Positions 10,151-19,452 of a stretch of DNA of 64,000 bases are shown one piece after another. How positions within the stretch are numbered: the first letter of the stretch is position 1; each line of letters starts with the position of its first letter. The stretch comes from Luteimonas sp. JM171 (lineage in GTDB: Bacteria > Pseudomonadota > Gammaproteobacteria > Xanthomonadales > Xanthomonadaceae), in assembly GCF_001717465.1 (NCBI RefSeq), contig NZ_CP017074.1, positions 1,082,873 through 1,146,872 on the forward strand, read 5' to 3'. The translations under genes and the position numbers were made by a program. A model generated the notes under the pieces. It ran no database searches. It had not been told where the DNA came from and worked only from the letters and a program-made list of their open reading frames with translations.

Positions 10151-11596
10151 TCATTCTCCCTTGAGTTGATCGAGTGCGGTGGCGGTGAGGAACGTGCCGT
10201 CGAGCACGACGGCGTGGATGTCGCGGGTGTGCTGGATGTCTTCCAGCGGGTTGGCATCGAGCACGAGCAGGTCGGCTTCGAAACCAGCGGCAATCCGCCC
10301 GAGGCGATCGCCGGCGCCCAGTGCGTCCGCGGCATTGCGCGTCGCGGCCAGGAGCAGCCGTTCGTTGGAAACGCCGGCCTCCGCCAGCAGCTGCATCTCG
10401 CGATGCAGGCTGATGCCCGGCGCGATCCACGGGTTGCTCATGTCAGTGCCCAGGGTCATGCGTGCATCGGTGGCATACAGCCGCGCCGCCATCCGCTGCA
10501 CCTTCGGCCACACGGCGCGTGCGCGCTGGAAGTCTTCGGGCTTCCAACCGATGGCGAAGGTGAACCATTCGTTCCAGTGGGCCAGCAGTGTCGGGTGGGC
10601 ATGCCGGCGGGCGTCGTCCTTGTACGCGTTGTCCTGGTCCTGTACGAAGGCGGCATGGAAGGCGACGAGCGTGGCGTCGAACACCGGGCGGTGCTGCTGG
10701 TAGGCCGCCACCAGCTTCTCGGCCTGCGGACCTTCGGGATCGAAGTGTTCCCACCACTCGAAGAACGAGTACGTGCTGCCACGGGCCGTGGCTTGCCAGG
10801 CCGTCCGCTGCTCCGGCGTCAGCAGATCCGGGCTCAACGGCATCAGGTGGACGATGCCGTCCAGCCCCATCTGCAGCGCGTCGGGCCAGGCAATGCTCTC
10901 CAGGTGGGCGACGGCGGGCCGGCCATGCCTGTGCGCAGCGTCGATGCCGGCCTTCAGCAGTTCCGGGGAGAGACCGGTGTAGAGCTTGATCCAGTCGGCG
11001 CCGGCTTCGACCTGAGCGTGGACCACCTGCTCCACCTCCTCGGCGTTGCGCGCCACGGTGGCCAGGCCAGGCAGTTCGGCGTTGTTGATGACCGGGCCGG
11101 CATTGAAGCTCTCGGGGCCGACCAGTTCGCCTTTAGCCAGGCGCGCCTCGTAGCGGGCCGCCGCTGCCAGGTCGCCGCCGGGATTGCGAATGGTGGTGAC
11201 GCCGAATGCCACCAGGCGCCGGGCGTTGTGTTCGGCGATGCCGTCATCGGGCAGGGCCTGCATGACTGCGCGACCGCGTTCGCGCTTGATCTCCATCGGC
11301 CCCAAGGTGAGGTGCGCGTGCATGTCGATCAGGCCGGGCGTCAGGTAGCGGCCCTGCAGTTCGACGGTGCGGGCACCGCGGAGGCAGACCGGGTCGCCGG
11401 CATCGGTGACGGAGGTGATGCGGGTGCCGTGTATACGTACGCAGCGGCGCCCGCTGACGCGGTTGTGTTCGGCCTCGACAATGTGCACATTGTCGAGCGC
11501 CAATGCGTTGTCGGTGGCCTGGGTGCTGGCCAGCGCAGGGGTCAGTACGCAAAGGGTGGCGGGGAGTAGCAGGCTTGCCAGGGTGGGGCATCGCAT
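10151..11596 (-). CDS. Secreted amidohydrolase-family metal hydrolase
   Basis: 481 residues starting at the ATG at 11596, with a signal peptide of about 23 residues ending ALAS. It is an amidohydrolase TIM barrel: the strand-1 metal ligands HxH appear in PGLIDMHAHLTLG, a histidine lies in VAHLESIAW and a late aspartate in LGTDMSNPW. The family cuts C-N bonds of cyclic amides, dipeptides or related compounds; the substrate is unknown, and the export signal suggests the periplasm. It is first in a three-gene operon with the NTF2-like and small membrane proteins and diverges from the ECF sigma factor gene. Confidence 0.85.
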   Translation of the reverse strand: MRCPTLASLLLPATLCVLTPALASTQATDNALALDNVHIVEAEHNRVSGRRCVRIHGTRITSVTDAGDPVCLRGARTVELQGRYLTPGLIDMHAHLTLGPMEIKRERGRAVMQALPDDGIAEHNARRLVAFGVTTIRNPGGDLAAAARYEARLAKGELVGPESFNAGPVINNAELPGLATVARNAEEVEQVVHAQVEAGADWIKLYTGLSPELLKAGIDAAHRHGRPAVAHLESIAWPDALQMGLDGIVHLMPLSPDLLTPEQRTAWQATARGSTYSFFEWWEHFDPEGPQAEKLVAAYQQHRPVFDATLVAFHAAFVQDQDNAYKDDARRHAHPTLLAHWNEWFTFAIGWKPEDFQRARAVWPKVQRMAARLYATDARMTLGTDMSNPWIAPGISLHREMQLLAEAGVSNERLLLAATRNAADALGAGDRLGRIAAGFEADLLVLDANPLEDIQHTRDIHAVVLDGTFLTATALDQLKGE

Positions 11597-11649
11597 CGTC
11601 GTCCATCCTCTCGAGTGGATTTCCTCCTGAGTTGCCGGGAACCGGGGAT

Positions 11650-11687
11650 TTCTTACGCAGAAGGAAAATTTCTTCCCGATGTAAGAA
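11650..11687. promoter_or_regulatory. Inverted repeat in the amidohydrolase/sigma-factor divergent region
   Basis: The 164-base gap between the divergent starts holds a 7-bp inverted repeat, TTCTTAC at 11650-11656 and GTAAGAA at 11681-11687, around an A/T-rich centre that stands out from the GC-rich surroundings. A GGGAACC that resembles an ECF -35 box lies just before it at 11637-11643. It could be a shared operator or promoter; no matching -10 box is clear. Confidence 0.35.
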
Positions 11688-11760
11688 GTGCGCTGCCAGC
11701 GACGACTGAAGATTGCTGGCCGCCCCCCGGCCGACCGCTGATCCACTTTCACTCGACTGC

Positions 11761-12249
11761 ATGCATCCACTCTGGCCACAAGTAGAAGCCTTCCACCCGC
11801 ACCTGTGGCGTGCGGTGTGCGGCTATGAGCTCAACCCCGCCATGCGCGACGAGTTGTTGCAGGAAGTACTGCTGGCGATATGGGAAAGCCTGCCGCGGCT
11901 GCGCGAGGCAGACAGGCTGCTGCCTTTCGTATTGCGCATCGCGCACAACCTCGGCGCCAGCCATGTGCGCGCGGAAACGCGGATGGCGTCACCGGTTCCG
12001 TTCGACGAGGCACTGCATGACGTCGCCGACCCGGCCACGGCCAACGCCTGCGCCCGCACGCAATGGCTGTTCGAGGTGCTGCCGACGCTGCCACTCAAGC
12101 TGCGGCAGGTGCTGATGCTGCAGCTGGAAGGTTTCGACTATCAGGAGATCGCCGACATGCTGGGCATCAGCACGGAAAACGTGGGGGTGCGCCTGCATCG
12201 CGCCCGGGAACGACTAAAGTCCCTGTCCAGAGAGGAGGGCATCGCATGA
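11761..12249 (+). CDS. ECF-type RNA polymerase sigma factor
   Basis: 162 residues. An alternative sigma factor of the extracytoplasmic-function type. Region 2 is seen in the first 75 residues (DELLQEVLLAIWESLPRLRE; FVLRIAHNLGASHVR) and region 4 near residues 105-155 (LPLKLRQVLMLQLEGFDYQEIADMLG with a following HRARERL helix). The N-terminus is short. The ATG at 11761 gives the best region 2; no strong ribosome site precedes it. It overlaps the next gene, a membrane protein, by 4 bases (ATGA), the arrangement usual for a sigma factor and its regulator. Confidence 0.88.
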   Translation: MHPLWPQVEAFHPHLWRAVCGYELNPAMRDELLQEVLLAIWESLPRLREADRLLPFVLRIAHNLGASHVRAETRMASPVPFDEALHDVADPATANACARTQWLFEVLPTLPLKLRQVLMLQLEGFDYQEIADMLGISTENVGVRLHRARERLKSLSREEGIA

Positions 12250-12809
12250 AGTTTGACGATCTGCTGAAGGATGCGTGGCAAGGCCAGACGCATTCCGCCA
12301 TGCAGCAAAACCTGACCCGTCGCATACGCCAACGCGAGTGGCGGCTGCGCATGCTGCGCAGCCTGGAAATCGCACTGACAGTCGGGGCCGTGCTGATGTT
12401 CGGCCAGGCGCTGCTGAGTGGCCGCGTTGATCCTGCGCACTGGCTGCTGATGCCGTTCTTCCTGGTGTTCCTGCCGATGGCGTGGTTCGTCGTGCTGCGC
12501 GCACCGAAGCGACGTGCGACGGACGCCACCGGGAGTGCCAGTACCTATGCGCGGCTCCGGCTCGCGCAACTGCGCGCCGGCCTGCGCGACCTGTGGCTGG
12601 CACGTACCACAGCGTGGGCGCTGCTCGCGTATGCGGTGGTGGCCAATTCGGGCGTCTGGCTGTTGGCCAGTGAGGCGTGGCGCGACGCTGGATTGGCCTT
12701 GCTGTTCATGGCCGTCGCATCACTGGGGGCGACCGTCTGGCTCAGCCGCACGCTGCGCAAGCGATGGCTGCGGGAATACCGTGCGATTCAGCGGCTCACC
12801 GGAGGCTGA
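12246..12809 (+). CDS. Four-helix membrane protein, possible anti-sigma partner
   Basis: 187 residues. A polar, basic N-terminus of about 35 residues (MKFDDLLKDAWQ...) is followed by hydrophobic segments near 37-57, 64-84, 121-142 and 147-167. No zinc-binding HxxxCxxC anti-sigma motif is present, so the role is inferred only from position: it overlaps the ECF sigma gene and the cytoplasmic N-terminus could hold the sigma factor. It may instead be an unrelated membrane protein under the same promoter. Confidence 0.65.
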   Translation: MKFDDLLKDAWQGQTHSAMQQNLTRRIRQREWRLRMLRSLEIALTVGAVLMFGQALLSGRVDPAHWLLMPFFLVFLPMAWFVVLRAPKRRATDATGSASTYARLRLAQLRAGLRDLWLARTTAWALLAYAVVANSGVWLLASEAWRDAGLALLFMAVASLGATVWLSRTLRKRWLREYRAIQRLTGG

Positions 12810-12861
12810 GGCGGGTCGGGGAAGAGCGACACGAATGGTTCGTCCCGCATGACCTGGGTGA

Positions 12862-12881
12862 CCGCTTCTGGCCGGAAGCGG
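12862..12881. terminator. Short hairpin after the sigma operon
   Basis: A 7-bp perfect stem (CCGCTTC / GAAGCGG) with a 6-base loop lies between the convergent ends of the membrane-protein gene and the MmeI-like gene. No T-run is seen, so it is at best a weak terminator. Confidence 0.35.
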
Positions 12882-12892
12882 ACGGAGCCGGC

Positions 12893-15715
12893 TCAAGATC
12901 CCAGCTGCCGCTTGCTCGGCCTCTTTGCCTTCGTCGCAGGCAGCAATGAAGTGATTGCTTGATAGCGTTGAAACAGGAAGGCGACGCGCTCGGCGTCGTT
13001 GGTGAGCTTCAGTGATTTGCGGCCGGCAGCTTTCTCGGCGGCGATGTACGCGGCGTCTACGGCGCGATTAAGGCCGTGGTGAGCCTTGGTCAACAACGAA
13101 GGCATGGTCAGCGGATCATAGAGTTCCGACAAGGTGCTTTTCGGAAACAGGGTACGCGCATCTAGCACCCCCTGTGCCGCCTCCATGATGGCGGCCTGAT
13201 GCATGCCGTCGACAATCTCCGGCCACGGAAAGTTGTTGTAGACAATTCCCGCTGAGTAGCGGAAATCACTTTTTAATCGACCGCAAACAGCACGGACCCA
13301 TGCCATGTGCATCGTGGATTGCATAACTCCAAAATGCACCAGCGTTGCCGCACCGCTTATCAGGTTGGCATCTCCGGACAAGTCAGACGGGCTCATAAAG
13401 CCCATCGGGATAAATGGCCGGTTCTCGGACGAGTGTCTCGGCACAAGCAGGTATTTGTCGCGCGGAAGATTACTGACGTGCAGCTTTGTCGGTGTCGCTG
13501 CTAGTGCGAGGGAACTCGATCCAGCCTTGGACGGGCGTCCATTTTTTGCAGGTATTTTTCCGAGACGGAACGATCGAACCTTGTCGATCAGTCCCATCAC
13601 GGCCGGCATCGCTTTCAGCTCATCGGGAGCCGCATCGTTAAGCCAAATGAAGTAACGCTCAGTACTGTTTAGAAACTCCGTTGCGCCGTACCACCGCTTT
13701 ATGAACCGCTCCGCATTCGGTTACTTGTCGACAAGGTCCTTACGCTCCTCGGCAGTTAGCAGATAGTATCCACCGTCGATCGGCTTATTGCCGATCCCTA
13801 GTTCAGGGACAGGGCAAATTGGGCTTCGCCGGTTGGGCAGCAGGATGTCGGGTGCATCGACAAGGTACGGATTGATGTTGCCAGGGCGGCTTTCCAATGG
13901 CTCGCCGCGGATGTCCTCGTAGTCGAATAGGCGCTTGGGCGTAATTTCGGCAAGAGCGAAGCCAATGATCACGCAGTGGACGGCAGCCACGCCCCGCGCT
14001 TCGTTGTTCCATTGGAAGGTCCGATGCGCAAAGTAGATCCGTGCGCCGTTCAGGAGCATCTCGCCCCACAACACGCCGACCTGCTCCCCTTGGGTAATCG
14101 AGTTGGTTGATACGAAGGCGCAGCGGCAAGTGCTGGGTAAGCCTTGGCGCATGTACGGCACGGCTTTGAGGTACCAGGCGGTGACGAAATCCAGCAGGCC
14201 TGAGCCTTTCAGCGAGCCCGCAATCGCCACCAGATCCGCGCGCTGCTCGGCCGACATCAGCTTGGCCCCGACAAATGGCGGGTTTCCGAGGATGTAGCTC
14301 AACCTGTCCGCCGGCACCACATCATTCCAGTCAATCCGCAACGCATTCCCATGCACAATCGTCGGCGCCTTCACCAGCGGCAGCCGCGCAAAGTACTCGC
14401 CGAACATCTCGGCCACGCGCAGGTTCATCTGGTGGTCCATCAGCCACATGGCCACTTGGGCGATCTGGGCCGGGAACTCCTCGATCTCGATGCCGTAGAA
14501 CTGGTCCACGTCCACGGCCACGTGGTCGGCCACGCGGGTCAGCACGCTGCCCTGGCGGGCGAACAGGCGCCGCAGCACCTCCAGCTCCAGCATCCGGAGT
14601 TCGCGGTAGGCGATGACCAGGAAGTTGCCGCAGCCACAGGCCGGGTCGAGGAAGCGCAGGTTCGCCAGCTTCACGTGGAAGCTCTTGAGCTTGCCCTCGT
14701 GGTTGCCGATGCGCTCAAGCTCGGCGCTCAGCTCGTCCAGGAACAGCGGGCCAATCAGCTTGAGGATGTTTTTCTCGCTGGTGTAGTGCGCGCCCAGGTT
14801 GCGCCTGGCCTTGGCGTCCATCACCGACTGGAACATGGAACCGAAGATCGCCGGGCTGATGCGGCTCCAGTCCAAGCCGGAGGCTTCGAGCAGCAGTTGC
14901 CGCATCTTGGAATCGAAGGCGGCAATTGGCAGCGGCTCTTCGAACAGCTTGCCGTTGACGTAGGGGAACTCGGCGAGCTGCGCGTCGAGCGATCTCTGGC
15001 GCTGCTCGGGGGTGCGGTTGAGGGCTTGGAACAGCTGTGCCAGCCACATGCCCACGTTGGCACCGTCTTCACTGGTGCGCTGGTCGATCAGGTCGTGGAA
15101 GGCATGGCGGGGGAAGATGCCGGTGTCGTCGGCAAAGAGGCAGAACAACAGCCGTACCAGCAACACTTCCAGCGCGTGGCCCTCGTAGCCGGCGTTGCGC
15201 AACGCGTCGTGCAGGCGGCCCATGCGCTCGGCGGCCTGCACGTTAACGGGATCCTGTTCCTTGAACGCGCGTGGCTGGTAACCGGCGATGAAGCCGAACA
15301 GGCGCACGTGCTTGTGCAGCTCCTCCAGCGGGAACTCGACCGGCTCCTCGTCACCTTCCAGGTCGTAGAGACGGAAATTGGCGAAGTCGGAAACCAGCAG
15401 GTAGCGCGGCAGCTCGGCGTCCTTGAGACCGTGGAAGTAATCGCGGGCCTGCGTGTGGGCACGCACGAGATCCTTGCCGCGGGACTTGTGCTCGATCAGC
15501 AATACGCCCTTCCAAAGCAGGTCGATGTAGCCGTCCCGGCCGTCGAGCTTCTTTACCCGCTTCTCGAAGTTGGCCACCCGCCGCCGGGAGACGCCGAAGA
15601 TGTTGAAGAAGCCGTCCCAGAAGCTCTTGGCCTCGGCGTGCTCGTCGGTCTCGTCCGCCCATTCGCGCGAGAAGCGCAGGGCGCGGTCCTTGATCTCGTT
15701 CCAGCTCAGCGGCAT
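12893..15715 (-). pseudogene. MmeI-like restriction-methyltransferase broken by one in-frame TAA
   Basis: Read as one frame this is a fused restriction-modification enzyme of about 940 residues, close to the 919 of MmeI (type IIL). The start at 15715 has a strong GGGAGGG site. An N-terminal nuclease motif D65-x9-E75-H-K77, methyltransferase motif X-like GAHYTSE (308-314), motif I DPACGCGN (357-364) and motif IV NPPF (478-481) are all present. A TAA at 13723-13721 ends the frame after residue 664; translation in the same frame resumes at once (PNAERFIKRWYGATEF...) and runs 275 more residues to the true end. So it is one nonsense codon, with no frameshift. From just after motif IV to the end (about 14300 down to 12900) G+C is clearly lower than in the first half, and this is where the target-recognition domain lies. 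Confidence 0.88.
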
Positions 15716-15840
15716 GCGGTCCCTCCCCGAGTGACAATGATGCCGAAAGCCGGAGCCGCGCGCTTGCGGCTGCGGCCGCGCTGGGCTATCTAGTTCCGTG
15801 TGATGGCCGTCACGACGGACACGGCCCAAAGGGGGAAATC

Positions 15841-16584
15841 ATGAGCAGCAATGAAAACACCGGCCCGGTGGCCGGGAGTGTGGGCAGCCCGCCGCCGGAG
15901 GCCAATGACGGCATCGACCTTGAAACCGTGCCTGGGCCGCTGAAGGGCTCGGTCGGTTTCTTCCAGCGCCGCAAGCGGCACTTCATTGTGGTGGTGTCGG
16001 TGTTCGTGCTTGGGTTCCTCGTCAATGCAGTCGCAGGCGACCTCTACGAACGCTACAAGCCCTGGAAGGACAGCGACGAAGAGTTCATCGAAAAGATCAT
16101 CGCGGCGCAGAAGGCCGAGTTCGAATCCATGAACGAATACCTGGCCCAGATCCGCGGGAGCTTGCCGACGGAAGGGCGCGAGGCGTTCCGCAACCTGGAG
16201 CGTTCGATCGCCGCTCTTGAGCGCCAGAGTGCGGGCCTGGTGCAGCAGCTCAACCTGGCCAAGCAGGAGATCGACACCATAGCCACGGTCGCCGAGTCGC
16301 GAGGTGGCGTCGGTTCAGGCTACGACTTCATCCTGGCAAGCAACAGCAGCATGGACTTGGCGCCAGGTGCGGTGTTGGGGTTGGAGGGCGTGAGCCAAGG
16401 CGGCGTGCGGATCAACCTCACCTCCGAGGGCCGCAGCGTGGCAACCCGCCGGAATCTCTCCAGCGGTGAGTCGATCAGTTTCGTCGGCGCCGGCGGCAGC
16501 GAGTGCTTCGTGTCCCTGATGTCGCTGCGCCAAGGTCAGCCTGGCGCAGCGTCGTTCAAGACTGGATGCAGCACCGGCGGTTGA
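15841..16584 (+). CDS. Single-pass membrane protein with coiled coil, unknown function
   Basis: 247 residues with an AAAGGGGGAAATC site before the ATG. A disordered acidic N-terminus (1-42) and a basic patch (RRKRH) precede one membrane helix at about 48-66; residues about 115-155 have heptad-like repeats that suggest a coiled coil; the C-terminal 90 residues are a small domain rich in Gly and Ser with two cysteines. No known family is recognised. It stands between the broken MmeI-like gene (divergent) and the DUF4236 gene (convergent), in a patch of lower G+C, so it may be accessory. Confidence 0.7.
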   Translation: MSSNENTGPVAGSVGSPPPEANDGIDLETVPGPLKGSVGFFQRRKRHFIVVVSVFVLGFLVNAVAGDLYERYKPWKDSDEEFIEKIIAAQKAEFESMNEYLAQIRGSLPTEGREAFRNLERSIAALERQSAGLVQQLNLAKQEIDTIATVAESRGGVGSGYDFILASNSSMDLAPGAVLGLEGVSQGGVRINLTSEGRSVATRRNLSSGESISFVGAGGSECFVSLMSLRQGQPGAASFKTGCSTGG

Positions 16585-16631
16585 CGGCTGCAGCTGCCAG
16601 CCCGCGCACGACAGCATGCCCAGGATAAGAG

Positions 16632-16653
16632 CCGGCCCAGCGGGCTGGGCCGG
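16632..16653. terminator. GC-rich hairpin between convergent genes
   Basis: A perfect 9-bp stem (CCGGCCCAG / CTGGGCCGG) with loop CGGG lies between the convergent membrane-protein and DUF4236 genes. On the minus strand it is followed by CTCTTATCC, slightly T-rich. Probably a shared terminator. Confidence 0.5.
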
Positions 16654-16691
16654 TGGGTCGAGCCATCAACCGCGTTGCGCACCTGCCTCGA

Positions 16692-17900
16692 TCATTCCAT
16701 CGGATCGATCCGCCGGAAGATCCCGGTCTTCGTCATCTTCCGCACGTGCTCGAACCTGGCAATCGCTTCTATTGGATCCACCTGCTCCAAGTTTGAAAAG
16801 TCGATCTCGCGCCATGCCGAGCGCGGAACCTTCAAGCTGATCAGGTACTCATCCTGGATGGCGCCGGTCGCCGGATCCGGTCGTTGCGAGTAGCCCGATG
16901 CAATCACTTCATGCACCAATTCACTGGTTCGGAATGTCTCGCCTATCAAGCGGAGAAGAACCGAGTGGATGTGAGCCGCGTACAAGCGGCGGCGGGCGGC
17001 ATCGCTGAATTTCTTGATTCTCACTCCTCGGGTCCTGGGCGCAGGTTCGGGGATCCCTTCCGGCAGGTCTTCGATTTCCGGAAAGTCCACGTCCAGATAC
17101 GCACGCTTCCGGTCCAGATCGAACTTCAGGTCCACCGCGGTGTCCTGAGGCCATTGCAGCGTGGCCAGATGCGCGCTGATGAATTCCTCGATCCCAGGGA
17201 CGCTGCCCTGATCGCGTAGCCGGTACTGCTTTCGTCGGGCTTCTTCCGCGCGATCATGCGCTGCACGGAGACTCAGCCATTGTTTTCGTATGCGGGAATG
17301 CTCCTCGCGGGCGGTGTCATTGACCGCGTCGATCTGCTTCCTGTGCCACGGCAGCAGCTTCCAGAGCCGGTGATAGGGCTGCTCCTGGGGTGCGGCCGGT
17401 TCGGGTTGATGAAACTCGTTTCGCCGGTATTGCAGGACCGGTTCGGGTGGCGGGGTCTGCTCATGGAGACGGCCCAGGCCCTCGATATCCGCCTTCAAGG
17501 CGTCGCAGCGTTCCGCCAGCTGCTCCAGCAGTCCGGCACGAAGATGCTTCCAGGCAGTCTCCTGGACGAGCGGAGACAGCGCGTTCCCGTCCCCGTCAAT
17601 CAGCTCGAGCGGTCCGCCGGCCGCTGGCGCACTCAAACGTGGGCGGGAAGCAAAGAAGTCATCAAGTAAGAGGGCTTCCTGCTCCTTCCGGGTGACGCGC
17701 CCGGCTCCCGGAGAGGAGGCTCTTCCGCTGAGCTTCCTCCGGTTGTAGATCCCCGTGCCTGGGATACCGAGATTGCCCCAAAGGCCTTTCGTGCCCGCGG
17801 TCAGCGAAGCCCCTCTGGGTCCGGCGGAAATGCTCACCCCACTGCCGGAAAGATTGAGCCGCACGCCGGGCGCAATCCGGATCCTGCGACGGAATCGCAT
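16692..17900 (-). CDS. DUF4236 domain protein with long C-terminal region
   Basis: 402 residues from the ATG at 17900, which has a GGAGGA site 8 bases upstream. Residues 1-56 are a DUF4236 domain (RFRRRIRIAPGVRLNLS, then SAGPRGASLT and GIPGTGIYNR). The middle (about 110-230) is charged and probably helical, with a proline-rich break near 150-165; the C-terminal 130 residues form a separate domain ending KTGIFRRIDPME. DUF4236 has no known biochemical role. It is convergent with the coiled-coil membrane protein and near a restriction gene, so an accessory or defence link is possible but unproven. Confidence 0.8.
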   Translation of the reverse strand: MRFRRRIRIAPGVRLNLSGSGVSISAGPRGASLTAGTKGLWGNLGIPGTGIYNRRKLSGRASSPGAGRVTRKEQEALLLDDFFASRPRLSAPAAGGPLELIDGDGNALSPLVQETAWKHLRAGLLEQLAERCDALKADIEGLGRLHEQTPPPEPVLQYRRNEFHQPEPAAPQEQPYHRLWKLLPWHRKQIDAVNDTAREEHSRIRKQWLSLRAAHDRAEEARRKQYRLRDQGSVPGIEEFISAHLATLQWPQDTAVDLKFDLDRKRAYLDVDFPEIEDLPEGIPEPAPRTRGVRIKKFSDAARRRLYAAHIHSVLLRLIGETFRTSELVHEVIASGYSQRPDPATGAIQDEYLISLKVPRSAWREIDFSNLEQVDPIEAIARFEHVRKMTKTGIFRRIDPME

Positions 17901-18076
17901 ATCCAGCCTCCTCCAGGTGGAAGAAAGACCGTAGCCGCACCAAAAGCGACTTGGCCAGATCATCTTGCCAAACTCGCTTGCCCCAAGGCGGAATGCGCCG
18001 TTGCCGGCATGTTGCCACCCCACGCGAGACACTAAGGGTCTGAAGGCAGCCTATGCGACCTTTCCAAGGAGCCCCC

Positions 18077-19087
18077 ATGACCATCAAAACCCTCTACATC
18101 CCCCCCGGCGGCGGCTTCGACAACGTCACCGTCGAAACCACCCAGCCCGTCGATCCCGGCCGCGGCGAGATCACCGTCCGCCTGCGCGCCAGCTCGCTCA
18201 ACTACCACGACTACGGCGTGGTCAGCGGCGCGATGGGCCCGGCCGAGCGCCGCATCCCGATGTCCGACGGCGCCGGCGAGGTGATCGCGCTGGGCGAGGG
18301 CGTGGAGGAATTCGCCGTTGGCGACCACGTGGTCAGCACCTTCTTCCCGGACTGGCTGGACGGCGCGCCGCCGGCCGAGGGCTTCGGCCGCGTGCCGGGC
18401 GACGGCATCGACGGCTATGCGCGCGAGCAGGTGACGGCGCCGGCCACGGCCTTTACCCGCGCGCCGCGCGGCTGGAGCCACGCCGAGGCCGCCACGCTCA
18501 CCACCGCCGGCCTGACCGCCTGGACGGCGCTGTTCGAACACGGTGCGCTGCAGCCGGGCCAGGACGTGCTGGTGCAGGGCAGCGGCGGCGTGTCGATCTT
18601 CGCGCTGCAGTTCGCGAAGCTGGCCGGTGCGCGGGTGATCGCGACCTCGTCCAGCGACGCCAAGCTCGAGCGGATGCGCGAACTGGGCGCCGACGAGCTG
18701 ATCAACTACCGCCAGGATCCCGAGTGGGGCATGACCGTGCGCGGCCTGACCGGCGGTCGTGGCGTGGACCACGTGATCGAAGTGGGCGGCCCGGCGACCC
18801 TGCCGCAGTCGATGCTGGCGACCCGCGTGGGTGGCCACATCGCGGTGATCGGCGTGCTCACCGGGATCGACAGCCAGCTGCCGCTGGGCCTGGCGCTGGC
18901 GCGGCACCTGCGGCTGCAGGCCTTCGTGGTCGGCAGCCGCCGCCAGCAGCAGGACATGGTGCGCGCGCTGGAAGCCTGCACGCTGCGCCCGGTCATCGAC
19001 CGCCACTTCGCGCTCGACAACCTGGTGGCCGCGTTCCGGCACCAGGAGAGCGGGCGGCACTTCGGCAAGATCGTGATTGATATCTGA
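18077..19087 (+). CDS. Medium-chain NAD(P)-dependent oxidoreductase, zinc-free type
   Basis: 336 residues; AAGGA stands 6 bases before the ATG at 18077. A medium-chain dehydrogenase/reductase: GroES-like N-domain (about 1-130) and a Rossmann domain with VLVQGSGGVSIFALQFAK near residue 165. The position of the catalytic zinc cysteine reads SLNYHDY and there is only one cysteine in the whole protein, so it is a zinc-independent quinone-oxidoreductase-like member. The substrate is unknown. It is followed within 5 bases by the truncated VanZ-like gene. Confidence 0.85.
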   Translation: MTIKTLYIPPGGGFDNVTVETTQPVDPGRGEITVRLRASSLNYHDYGVVSGAMGPAERRIPMSDGAGEVIALGEGVEEFAVGDHVVSTFFPDWLDGAPPAEGFGRVPGDGIDGYAREQVTAPATAFTRAPRGWSHAEAATLTTAGLTAWTALFEHGALQPGQDVLVQGSGGVSIFALQFAKLAGARVIATSSSDAKLERMRELGADELINYRQDPEWGMTVRGLTGGRGVDHVIEVGGPATLPQSMLATRVGGHIAVIGVLTGIDSQLPLGLALARHLRLQAFVVGSRRQQQDMVRALEACTLRPVIDRHFALDNLVAAFRHQESGRHFGKIVIDI

Positions 19088-19091
19088 GTCG

Positions 19092-19364
19092 ATGGCGTCG
19101 CCGCGCCAGGCCAGATCCCCGCCGCGCGGGATCCGCTACCAGCCGCGCCTGTGGGCCACCCTCACGCATCTGTTGCTGCTCGGGCTGGCGTTCGCGCTGT
19201 TTGCCGGCCGCAAGCCGGGCTTCTTCCGCTCGGAAGCCATCATCGCGCTGGTGCCGGACTTCTACAGCCACGTGTCCAATTTCTCGCTGTCCTTCCTGCT
19301 CTACGCGGGCGCGGGATTTGCCGCGCTGCTGGGCGACGTGCTCGCCGATATCCAGGGAAGCTGA
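19092..19364 (+). pseudogene. Truncated copy of the VanZ-like membrane protein
   Basis: 90 residues. The first ~80 match the intact paralogue at 25161-25589 closely (GRKPGFFRSEAIIALVPDFY is shared with one substitution), including two membrane helices. After LLGDV the match stops abruptly and 8 unrelated residues precede a stop; the intact copy has another 60 residues with two more helices. The break lies just before the operators of the hipBA-like module, so insertion of that module probably cut the gene. Any product would lack the C-terminal half. Confidence 0.75.
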
Positions 19365-19377
19365 TATCGTCGCATAA

Positions 19378-19397
19378 ATCTAAAGGGCACTTTAGAT
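19378..19397. promoter_or_regulatory. Operator O1 of the hipBA-like operon
   Basis: A perfect inverted repeat, ATCTAAAG-N4-CTTTAGAT. First of three such sites whose left ends lie at 19378, 19428 and 19478, exactly 50 bases apart, upstream of the HipB-like gene. Likely bound by that antitoxin. Confidence 0.75.
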
Positions 19398-19427
19398 CCA
19401 GCTGGGTGGGGCGCACTCTCCGCAGGA

Positions 19428-19447
19428 ATCTAATGAAGGCTTTAGAT
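19428..19447. promoter_or_regulatory. Operator O2 of the hipBA-like operon
   Basis: ATCTAATG-N4-CTTTAGAT: the same motif with one mismatch between arms, 50 bases from each neighbour site. It ends just before the putative -35 box. Confidence 0.7.
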
Positions 19448-19452
19448 TTCCG

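Noticed and set aside
13721..13723. The TAA in the MmeI-like gene as a recoded codon like that of fdnG
   Set aside because: It is TAA, not TGA, has no SECIS-like hairpin, and the family has no special residue at this place; a plain nonsense change is simpler.
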